Source: Bacteroidales bacterium Bact_16 (GTDB lineage: Bacteria > Bacteroidota > Bacteroidia > Bacteroidales > UBA932). From it: 5,032 nt of DNA. The stretch spans positions 1-5,032 of the forward strand of contig LUZH01000264.1 of the NCBI GenBank assembly GCA_001602885.1, written 5' to 3'. Of this stretch, positions 1 to 5,032 are shown piece after piece. Position 1 is the stretch's first letter; each line of letters starts with the position of its first letter. The position numbers were made by a program, and so were the translations under genes. The notes under the pieces were generated by a model that was not told the DNA's origin, ran no database searches, and was given only the letters and a program-made list of their open reading frames with translations.

Positions 1-757
1 GAACCTGGCCGCCTCGGCGCGCGCCCTGCGCGGCTTCAACGACACGCTGGCCACGCAGTGCGTGGAGATCGCCCGGGAGACCTTCGCCCGGGCGGAAGCC
101 GCGGGCGGTTTCCCGATGGGCCGGCTCCAGCTGGCCGTCGAGCTCTACCTGACCACCGGCGAGCAGGCTTACTTCGATTTCATCCTGTCCAACTGGGACA
201 CCGTCGTGGCCGCGGCCGGCTACTGCGGCTGGTATGTCGCCCGCGTGGAGAAGCAGATGGAGGGCCAGCGGAAGTACCGCAAGCAGTGCGCCGCTTTCCG
301 CGAAGCGCTGCAGCGCTACCGGGTCATGCTGGACGCGCAGAGCGCGGAAACGCCTTACGGCGTGCCGTACCGCCCGAGCATCTGGGGCGCCGGCTGGGAC
401 ATCCAGTCTTTCGGCTACCGCCATTATTTCCTGGCCAAGGCCTATCCGGACATCTTCTCCCCGGACCAGGTCCTGGATGCCCTGCACTTCATCCTGGGCC
501 GCCATCCGGGCTCCAACCAGGCTTCCTTCGCCGGCGGGGTGGGCGCCTCGTCCGCCACGGTCGGCTACGGCCTGAACCGCGCGGACTGGTCCTACATCCC
601 CGGCGGCACCGTTTCGGGTACGGCCCTGATCCGCCCGGACTTCCCGGAACTGCTGACCTTCCCGTATCTCTGGCAGCAGGTCGAATACGTGCTGGGCGGC
701 GGCTCGTCGCATTATATGTTCCTGGTCCTCGCCGCCAAGGATCTGGTGGGCGAGTAG
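1..757 (+). CDS. Glycoside hydrolase family 9-type protein, C-terminal part (5' truncated by window)
   Basis: The reading frame is open from base 2 to the TAG at 755-757 and gives 251 residues with no start in the window, so the gene begins upstream; a GTG at 62 is in frame but is internal. The N-terminal visible half is helical and rich in Ala/Arg, as expected for an alpha/alpha six-hairpin barrel. The last 90 residues carry the family end pattern of Bacteroidota GH9-like proteins: FILGRHPGSN (163-172), NRADWSYIPGG (192-202), then LWQQVEYVLGGGSSHYM (223-239). GH9 enzymes are inverting endo- or exo-beta-glucanases, usually exported. E228 sits where the general-acid Glu of classical GH9 lies, but the PHHR and NEVAI motifs of classical cellulases are not recognisable. 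The two catalytic Asp residues would be upstream and cannot be checked. Family call is fairly sure; substrate is unknown and need not be cellulose. It is followed by a tRNA with its own promoter, so it is the last gene of its unit. Confidence -1.
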   Translation, partial: NLAASARALRGFNDTLATQCVEIARETFARAEAAGGFPMGRLQLAVELYLTTGEQAYFDFILSNWDTVVAAAGYCGWYVARVEKQMEGQRKYRKQCAAFREALQRYRVMLDAQSAETPYGVPYRPSIWGAGWDIQSFGYRHYFLAKAYPDIFSPDQVLDALHFILGRHPGSNQASFAGGVGASSATVGYGLNRADWSYIPGGTVSGTALIRPDFPELLTFPYLWQQVEYVLGGGSSHYMFLVLAAKDLVGE

Positions 758-780
758 GCCGGAGCGGCCGAAACTTTTTT
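757..780 (+). terminator. Weak candidate terminator of the GH9-type gene
   Basis: A 5-bp all-GC stem, GGCCG (757-761) with CGGCC (765-769), encloses a GAG loop and starts on the last base of the stop codon. A run of six T follows at 775-780, but only after a 5-nt spacer (GAAAC). The short stem and the spacer make it a weak intrinsic terminator at best. The inverted repeat at 803-823 is an alternative stop signal. Confidence -1.
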
Positions 781-791
781 GCTTGAAACTC

Positions 792-822
792 TTGCGCTTT
801 TCGCAAAAATGGCCTATTTTTG
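792..822 (+). promoter_or_regulatory. Putative Bacteroidota-type promoter of the tRNA gene
   Basis: TTG (792-794) and TATTTTTG (815-822) are separated by 20 nt. The second box matches the Bacteroidota sigma-ABfr -7 consensus TAnnTTTG exactly, and the spacing matches the usual 19-21 nt. Transcription would start near 826-830, giving a leader of about 10 nt before the mature tRNA at 839, which is what a tRNA gene needs. The position and exact match make this fairly convincing; the start site is inferred. Confidence -1.
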
Positions 823-823
823 C
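803..823. repeat. Perfect 8-bp inverted repeat over the -7 box
   Basis: GCAAAAAT (803-810) and ATTTTTGC (816-823) are exact reverse complements around a 5-nt centre, GGCCT. The right arm contains nearly all of the tRNA promoter's -7 box. A second, smaller dyad, TTGCG (792-796) with CGCAA (802-806), covers the -33 box and shares four bases (803-806) with the first, so the two hairpins exclude each other. It could help end transcription from the upstream gene or act as a protein site. It may also be chance in an A/T-rich spacer. Confidence -1.
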
Positions 824-838
824 AGTCCCTTTTGAAAC

Positions 839-916
839 AGGGGCGTAGCTCAGTTGGTTCAGAGCGCTTGAGTCACATTCAAGAGGTCATCGGTTCGACC
901 CCGATCGTCCCTACCA
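839..916 (+). tRNA. tRNA-Val (anticodon CAC)
   Basis: The full cloverleaf can be drawn. The acceptor stem AGGGGCG (839-845) pairs with CGTCCCT (906-912) with a single G-U. The D-stem is GCTC/GAGC (848-851 and 862-865), with G18-G19 at 856-857. The anticodon stem CTTGA/TCAAG (867-871 and 879-883) encloses the loop GTCACAT, with T33 at 873 and anticodon CAC at 874-876, which reads the valine codon GUG. The variable loop has 5 nt, and the T-arm ATCGG/CCGAT has the loop TTCGACC. The discriminator is A913 and CCA is encoded at 914-916. It is a stand-alone gene between its own promoter and terminator. Identity rests on the anticodon. The loop has G32 and T38, which could form a wobble pair; this is uncommon but not disqualifying. 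Confidence -1.
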
Positions 917-919
917 AAA

Positions 920-948
920 GCCGTCAGCGATTCGCTGGCGGCTTTTTT
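920..948 (+). terminator. Intrinsic terminator of the tRNA-Val gene
   Basis: GCCGTCAGCG (920-929) pairs with CGCTGGCGGC (933-942) over 10 bp with one T-G wobble and a 3-nt loop, ATT. T943-T948 follow directly, then GTTTTC. AAA at 917-919 before the stem could pair with the first T residues and would also make a T-run on the other strand. It starts 3 nt after the CCA end, so it clearly closes the tRNA unit. Confidence -1.
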
Positions 949-976
949 GTTTTCTGGCCGGAGTTGCGTACATTTG
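946..976 (+). promoter_or_regulatory. Putative promoter of the epimerase gene, nested in the tRNA terminator
   Basis: TTTG (946-949) and TACATTTG (969-976) are spaced by 19 nt. Both match the Bacteroidota consensus TTTG / TAnnTTTG exactly. The -33 box is built from the last three T of the terminator tract plus the next G. Start of transcription should fall about 4-8 nt after the second box, near 980-984, on or next to the ATG at 981. The mRNA would then have almost no leader. The match is strong, the start point is inferred. Confidence -1.
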
Positions 977-980
977 GGAT

Positions 981-1052
981 ATGGACAGACGTGATTTCCT
1001 CAAGACGGCCGCCGTGGCGGGGGCGGGCGCGGCGCTGCTCGGCGCAGGATGC
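981..1052 (+). other. Twin-arginine / lipoprotein-like signal peptide of the epimerase
   Basis: Residues 1-8 read MDRRDFLK, a close match to the Tat motif (S/T)RRxFLK, with Asp in place of Ser/Thr. A short Ala/Gly-rich hydrophobic stretch (9-23) leads to C24 in LLGAGC followed by Ala-Pro. The -1 Gly and the Cys fit a lipobox, but Gly at -3 is weaker than the usual Leu/Val/Ile. Export by Tat, folded with its metal, is well supported; lipid anchoring at C24 is likely but less sure. Confidence -1.
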
Positions 1053-2117
1053 GCCCCGCAGCGCGGCCCGCGGCCCTACCGCGTGGGCGGCAAGGCCCGG
1101 ATGCAGCTCAGCTGGGCGCCCTATGAGCTCCAGTTGCGGCACACTTTCACAGTAGCTTCCTATTCCCGCACCACCACGCCCGACGTGCAGGTGGAGATCC
1201 GCTACGACGGTTTCACCGGCTACGGCGAAGCTTCGATGCCCCCGTATCTGGGACAGACGGTGGAGAGCGTCTGCGCCTTCCTGGCGAAGGTGGACCTTGG
1301 GCAGTTCGCCGACCCGTTCCAGCTGGACGACATCCTCGCCTATGTGGACAGCCTCTCGCCGGGCGACACGGCGGCCAAGGCTGCGGTCGACATCGCCCTG
1401 CACGACCTGGTGGGCAAGCTTCTGGGCCAGCCCTGGTGGCGCATCTGGGGCCTGGACGCCGCCAAGGCGCCGGACACGACTTTCACCATCGGCATCGACA
1501 CCCCGGACGTGGTCCGGGAGAAGACGCGCGAATGCGCGGACCGGTTCAATATCCTCAAGGTCAAGGTGGGCCTGGACAACGACTTCGAGATGATCCGCAC
1601 CATCCGCGAGGTCACCGACCTGCCCCTGGCGGTCGACGCCAACCAGGGCTGGAAGGACCGCCAGCAGGCGCTCGACGAAATCTGCTGGCTGCAGGAGCAC
1701 GGCGTGGTGATGGTCGAGCAGCCGATGGCCAAAGAGCGGCTGGACGACAACGCCTGGATCACGGAGCGCAGCCCGCTGCCCGTCTTCGCCGACGAGGCCG
1801 TGCAGCGGCTCGCCGACATTCCCGCCCTGGTGGGCGCATATTCCGGGATCAACATCAAGCTGATGAAATGCACGGGCATGCGCGAAGCTTGGAAGATGGC
1901 CACTTTCGCGCGGGCCGCGGGGCTGCGCGTGATGGTCGGCTGCATGACCGAGACCTCCTGCGCGGTCACGGCCGCCGCCCACCTCTCGCCCCTGGCCGAT
2001 TTCGCCGACCTCGACGGCAACCTGCTGATCAGCAACGACCGCTTCCGCGGGGTTACCGTCGAAAGCGGCCGTCTGACGCTGCCCGACGCCCCGGGGCTGG
2101 GGCTCGAACTGCTCTGA
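981..2117 (+). CDS. Exported dipeptide epimerase, L-Ala-D/L-Glu epimerase type (enolase superfamily, MLE subgroup)
   Basis: This 378-residue enzyme probably interconverts L-Ala-D-Glu and L-Ala-L-Glu, a step in re-use of murein peptides. Residues 1-24 form an export signal. The capping domain follows (about 41-145), then a (beta/alpha)7-beta barrel. All active-site positions are visible: the K-x-K motif at K193 and K195 in ILKVKVG; Mg2+ ligands D219 (AVDAN), E246 (VEQP) and D271 (ADEAV); the second catalytic base K293 (INIKLMK); and the D343-L-D345 motif that in dipeptide epimerases binds the substrate's free amino group. It therefore looks active. The ATG at 981 is chosen because it supplies the twin-arginine signal; an ATG at 1101 would give a leaderless cytosolic enzyme of 338 residues. 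No Shine-Dalgarno is seen, as is normal in Bacteroidota. It stands alone, without peptidase or permease genes beside it in the window. Other dipeptides are possible substrates, because this subgroup is known for varied specificity. Confidence -1.
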   Translation: MDRRDFLKTAAVAGAGAALLGAGCAPQRGPRPYRVGGKARMQLSWAPYELQLRHTFTVASYSRTTTPDVQVEIRYDGFTGYGEASMPPYLGQTVESVCAFLAKVDLGQFADPFQLDDILAYVDSLSPGDTAAKAAVDIALHDLVGKLLGQPWWRIWGLDAAKAPDTTFTIGIDTPDVVREKTRECADRFNILKVKVGLDNDFEMIRTIREVTDLPLAVDANQGWKDRQQALDEICWLQEHGVVMVEQPMAKERLDDNAWITERSPLPVFADEAVQRLADIPALVGAYSGINIKLMKCTGMREAWKMATFARAAGLRVMVGCMTETSCAVTAAAHLSPLADFADLDGNLLISNDRFRGVTVESGRLTLPDAPGLGLELL

Positions 2118-2124
2118 TGCCTGT

Positions 2125-5032
2125 CTAGTGCTTGCGCACCACGCGGATGTAGAGATACTTCGCGCGGGAGCGGTGCTGACCTTCCGTGGATCCGATATAC
2201 AGGGTCGTCTGGGTGGTGAGGAAGTCCAGGCGCGCGAGCGTGCTCGCTCCGGTGACGTTGCCGTTGCCGCGGATGTCATTGGTCCAGTCCGGTTCCTCGT
2301 TATACCCGTCGCCGTTGCTGAGCAGGAGCACCCCGCGGCCTTCCGTCAGGTCCTTCTTGAGGCATATCCACAGGACGCCTGCCGACAGTTCGCACGGCTG
2401 GACGCGGTTGGTCTCGGAACCGCGCGTGGAAATCTGCAGCCTGTCGATGCCCGTAGGGTTGTCGTGGGCCGGATAGTAGAAGAACATCGTGCCGTTGTTC
2501 CAGTCGAGATTGCTCTTCGAACCGATGGTGATCAGGTTGTCCATGCCCAGGTCGTTGGTGGAGTTCGGCGTGCTGCCCCGCATCTGGTAGTAGCAGTTGG
2601 ACACGTCCATGTAGGAATCCAGGAAGTCGCCCGCCGAGAAGTCGAGCCCGGTCACGGGCTGTGACGGCCAGGCTACCGGCGGCTTGTTGGCGGCCGTCCA
2701 GGCGCCCGGGTTGGGGTCGTAGTGGATCTTGACGAAATCCATCGTCTGCGTGTCGTCTGACAGCACCCGTTCGTTCTCGTTCTCGAAGAGGACCGAGAAC
2801 CGGTAGCGGAGATTCTCCTGCAGCACGTCGTCGGTCAGCCAGGCCGGCGACCAGTAATACGTCTCGCTGTAGTCCTGCGTGGGGTTGGCGATCGTGACGT
2901 GCTCCTCGCCGCAGTCGTTCTCATCGTCGATGTTCTGCCAGTAGAGCGTGTAGGAGGTCGCCCGCTCGTTGGCATTGCTGGAGCTTGCCGTGATGAGGAT
3001 GGGGAAGCCCCGGCCCGGCTCGTAGCCCTCGCGGATGTCCAGGCCGCCCCGCAGGTTGGACTCCAGGTTGAAATTCGTGGAGAAGGTCTCCGTCCGGCCG
3101 CCTGCGTTGCGCAGGGTCAGCTGGACCGTGATCGTGGCCGGCAGGAGGTGGATGTCGAACGTGCTGATGCCGGGGACGGTGAATTCCTGCGTGAGCTGGT
3201 AGGACGTGCCCGTAGGCAGTTCGTCCAGCTCGATCTCGCGCTCGCGGTACTCGCCCTGCGTGCTCGTGTAGCACATCTTCAGCGAAGCGTAGGAGAAGGC
3301 GGACGCCGTGGAGATGAAGCGCAGGTCGACCCGAGCCGTCTCGAACGGCTTGTAGGCCGGCTTCTCCATCTGGATCGTGCCGGTGATGGAGCCGGAAAGG
3401 TCTTCGTCACGCACGCAGCGGAAAGAGGTGCTCTCCTGGTTCTGGTAGGGGAGGCGCATCTGGTCGCTCAACGAGAATCCGGTCTTGGTCCGGTCGTCGG
3501 CGGAGCCGCTCGGATCGTCGCCGTATTTGCCGCGCGAATAGAAGGTGCGGCTCGGGATACGGATGGGGTTGCCCGTGCCGAAGTATCTGATGGTCTCTCC
3601 CGTCACGGAGTTCCTGCCCGCAATCACGAAGCTCATGACGGACAGCTCGACCTGGTTGGGGAAGCGGTAACCGGGCGGGCAGAAGGGATTGTAGCCCAGC
3701 TCCGTCACGCGCTCGTTCATCTTGCCCATGTCGGCCAGGCGCGTCCGGGTGCCGTTGCCGGCGATGTTGACTGCGTCGTCGGGGTATTCCGCGGGATCCC
3801 GGCTGCCGTCGGGAATGACGACGTCCGCCTTGCGCTGGGTGACCAGCTTCAGGTAGGGCCGGTTGTTGACGGACCGCTCGTCATGGAAAGGAAGTTCCTT
3901 GTCCGTGAAGTCCCGCAGGCACTTGGGGTTGAGCCGGCGGAAGGAGATCTCATAATGGTCGTCGGCAAAGTCCGTGCGCTCGTAATACGGGTCCACGGCC
4001 AGGCTGTAGGGGGCGGTGGTGATGTCCTTCGTGCGGTTGTCGTAGGATCCGAGGTTGCGGACGCAGCGCACGGATTCGGCCTTGTTGGCCTCGACTTCCG
4101 CGCCGGCGCCCAGGTTGTTCCAGGCCCAGAATGTGCTGTATTCGTAGGTGGAGGAGCCTTCCTCGGAGGTGAGGACGCGGGGGTCGTTGGGATTCTTGAG
4201 GCAGGTGCTGGACACGACGTGCGCGCGCCACTGCCCCGGCGCCGGCTGGTAGATGCGGGCGGTGGAGGAGAGCGCCTCGTTGCCGATCCACATGCCCACC
4301 AGCTGGTTGATGGAGGCCAGGTACCAGCGGAGCTCTTCGGGGTCGATCTCGCCGTCGCCGTCGTTGTCGCGGTTGCGCGTCATGCAGGAATAGACCATCT
4401 GCTTGTAGTCGTCCTGCAGCTCCGGCTCCTCGTTGACCACCGTGTAGTTGAGGTAGGTGTCCCACTGCGGGCGGTTGCCCTCGCCGGGATCGGGATCCAG
4501 CTGCCAGAGGCCGGCCGTGTTGATGCGGCCGTTCTCCATGTTGTTGATCGTGCGGCCGGAGAGGGTCGCGGGCGTGCCCCAGGGCATGCCGTCCTCGACC
4601 ATCGCGCGCATCTCGTCGATGTGCTCGGTGCCCCAGATGGACTCGAGTCCCGGCGCGTAGCTGTTGTAGAAGGTCTGGATGGACTGCTGGATGATGGAAT
4701 GGCTGGAGCGGATCACGTCGCTCCTGCGGTCCTGGCTGTAGAGGGCGTCGGAGAGGATGTGCAGCTCGCGGGGCGTGGCGTTCACGAACGTGCGCCACAG
4801 GTCCGGGTTGAATTCGCCGGTGCGCGGGTCCGTCTCGTAGTAGTATTCGTCCACGAAGGCGGTGATGCGGATATGGTCGGCCGGATCGAAGAGGTTGGCC
4901 CGGCCGTTGCGCTTCTCCGTGTTCTGGAAGAAGAGGAAATTGACCAGCTGGTTGAGGTCCATCAGGCCGGGCGGATTGTTGTCCGGCACCCAGGCCGGGT
5001 CATATTCGTCCTTGCCGGGATATTCCACGCGG
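2125..5032 (-). CDS. Large DUF4906-like surface protein, C-terminal part (5' truncated by window)
   Basis: The frame runs open from the window edge to TAG at 2125-2127. A GTG at 5028 is in frame (residue 1 here), but CGC precedes it, no signal peptide follows, and the gene surely starts beyond the window. Residues about 20-330 resemble DUF4906, a domain of unknown role in Bacteroidales surface lipoproteins, often near fimbrial genes: IRITAFVDEYYYE (53-65), SIQTFYNSY (116-124), IWGTEHIDEM (131-140), EELRWYLASINQLVGMWIG (231-249) and SVRCVRNLG (319-327). DNDGDGEIDPEE (221-232) is a full EF-hand loop. Residues 445-543 form a second module (NPFCPPGYRFPNQVEL to SFRCVRDED) like the FGE/C-type-lectin-like folds of Bacteroidota surface proteins. 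Residues 545-775 look like two beta-sandwich (Ig-like) domains. Residues 790-967 are a further beta-rich domain ending LYIRVVRKH. There is no C-terminal sorting domain, transmembrane segment or catalytic motif I recognise. An adhesin or fimbria-associated role is inferred. It faces the epimerase gene tail to tail, 7 bp away. Confidence -1.
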   Translation of the reverse strand, partial: RVEYPGKDEYDPAWVPDNNPPGLMDLNQLVNFLFFQNTEKRNGRANLFDPADHIRITAFVDEYYYETDPRTGEFNPDLWRTFVNATPRELHILSDALYSQDRRSDVIRSSHSIIQQSIQTFYNSYAPGLESIWGTEHIDEMRAMVEDGMPWGTPATLSGRTINNMENGRINTAGLWQLDPDPGEGNRPQWDTYLNYTVVNEEPELQDDYKQMVYSCMTRNRDNDGDGEIDPEELRWYLASINQLVGMWIGNEALSSTARIYQPAPGQWRAHVVSSTCLKNPNDPRVLTSEEGSSTYEYSTFWAWNNLGAGAEVEANKAESVRCVRNLGSYDNRTKDITTAPYSLAVDPYYERTDFADDHYEISFRRLNPKCLRDFTDKELPFHDERSVNNRPYLKLVTQRKADVVIPDGSRDPAEYPDDAVNIAGNGTRTRLADMGKMNERVTELGYNPFCPPGYRFPNQVELSVMSFVIAGRNSVTGETIRYFGTGNPIRIPSRTFYSRGKYGDDPSGSADDRTKTGFSLSDQMRLPYQNQESTSFRCVRDEDLSGSITGTIQMEKPAYKPFETARVDLRFISTASAFSYASLKMCYTSTQGEYREREIELDELPTGTSYQLTQEFTVPGISTFDIHLLPATITVQLTLRNAGGRTETFSTNFNLESNLRGGLDIREGYEPGRGFPILITASSSNANERATSYTLYWQNIDDENDCGEEHVTIANPTQDYSETYYWSPAWLTDDVLQENLRYRFSVLFENENERVLSDDTQTMDFVKIHYDPNPGAWTAANKPPVAWPSQPVTGLDFSAGDFLDSYMDVSNCYYQMRGSTPNSTNDLGMDNLITIGSKSNLDWNNGTMFFYYPAHDNPTGIDRLQISTRGSETNRVQPCELSAGVLWICLKKDLTEGRGVLLLSNGDGYNEEPDWTNDIRGNGNVTGASTLARLDFLTTQTTLYIGSTEGQHRSRAKYLYIRVVRKH
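4333..4368 (-). other. EF-hand-type calcium loop in the surface protein
   Basis: The 12 residues DNDGDGEIDPEE fit the EF-hand loop at every key place: Asp at 1, 3 and 5, Gly at 6, Ile at 8 and Glu at 12. It is followed by the helix-like LRWYLASINQLV. Only one loop is present, so it resembles single calcium loops of the dockerin or extracellular type rather than paired EF-hands. Calcium binding is predicted from the motif, not shown. Confidence -1.

Noticed and set aside
58..786. Alternative plus-strand frame of 242 codons over the GH9-type gene
   Set aside because: The product is Arg/Gly/Pro-rich with no domain pattern, whereas the other frame gives a clear GH9-type sequence.
820..1155. Plus-strand frame of 111 codons starting just before the tRNA
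   Set aside because: Its first part is a translation of the tRNA itself (RSSVGSERLSHIQEVIGSTP is the familiar tRNA artefact) and the rest is out of frame with the epimerase.
2088..2097. Perfect palindrome GCCCCGGGGC near the end of the epimerase gene
   Set aside because: It has no loop and no T-run on either side, and it is explained by Ala-Pro-Gly codons in a GC-rich gene.
924..2279. Long open frame on the minus strand (451 codons) opposite the epimerase gene
   Set aside because: It lies antisense to a gene with every family motif intact and runs into the surface-protein gene in a wrong frame. Its product is low-complexity and rich in Arg, His, Ala and Gly, as expected from a GC-rich antisense frame.
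2128..2664. Plus-strand frame of 178 codons inside the surface-protein region
   Set aside because: It is antisense to a continuous, motif-bearing protein frame and has no recognisable family features or promoter.
2770..2790. Short direct repeat of TTCTCG units
   Set aside because: It encodes the ENEN residues (749-752) of the surface protein and is too short to be a meaningful tandem repeat.
3950..4798. Minus-strand frame of 282 codons in another phase of the surface-protein gene
   Set aside because: The product is dominated by Arg, His, Pro and Gly, typical of a shifted frame; the main frame carries the DUF4906 and EF-hand motifs without a break.

Overview
The window looks like a GC-rich chromosome segment from an uncultured or gut-type Bacteroidales bacterium (Bacteroidota). 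Three things point there. Two putative promoters match the Bacteroidota pattern, a TTG/TTTG box, a gap of 19-20 nt, then TAnnTTTG. No clear Shine-Dalgarno sequence precedes the one gene start that can be seen. The large minus-strand protein belongs to a type (DUF4906-like surface protein) that I know essentially only from Bacteroidales. Genus cannot be fixed from this sequence.

Layout, left to right. (1) Bases 1-757, plus strand: the C-terminal 251 residues of a GH9-type (six-hairpin) glycoside hydrolase whose 5' end lies outside the window. (2) Bases 758-838: a short intergenic region with a weak candidate hairpin, a perfect 8-bp inverted repeat and a consensus-like promoter. (3) Bases 839-916: a complete tRNA-Val (anticodon CAC) with encoded CCA, followed at once by a strong intrinsic terminator (920-948). 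(4) Bases 981-2117, plus strand: a complete enolase-superfamily dipeptide epimerase (L-Ala-D/L-Glu epimerase type) with a twin-arginine and lipoprotein-like N-terminus. Its putative promoter has its -33 box inside the tRNA terminator's T-tract and its -7 box only 4 nt before the ATG, which suggests a leaderless or nearly leaderless mRNA. (5) Bases 2125-5032, minus strand: the C-terminal 968 or so residues of a very large surface protein. It has a DUF4906-like region with a canonical EF-hand-type calcium loop, then a second module ending in the same R-C-V-R motif, then beta-rich domains. Its 5' end lies outside the window. It converges on the epimerase gene with only 7 bp between the stop codons.

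The genes do not form one operon. The glycoside hydrolase ends before the tRNA unit, the tRNA has its own promoter and terminator, the epimerase seems to be a single-gene unit here, and the surface protein is read toward it from the other side. The common theme is the cell envelope: glycan breakdown, processing of murein peptides outside the cytoplasm, and a surface adhesin-like or fimbria-associated protein. I found no CRISPR array, transposase, phage gene or att site. Apart from the tRNA region, no stretch over 80 bases lacks a gene. I see no convincing new multi-gene system; the most unusual points are the nested terminator/promoter and the EF-hand in the surface protein.
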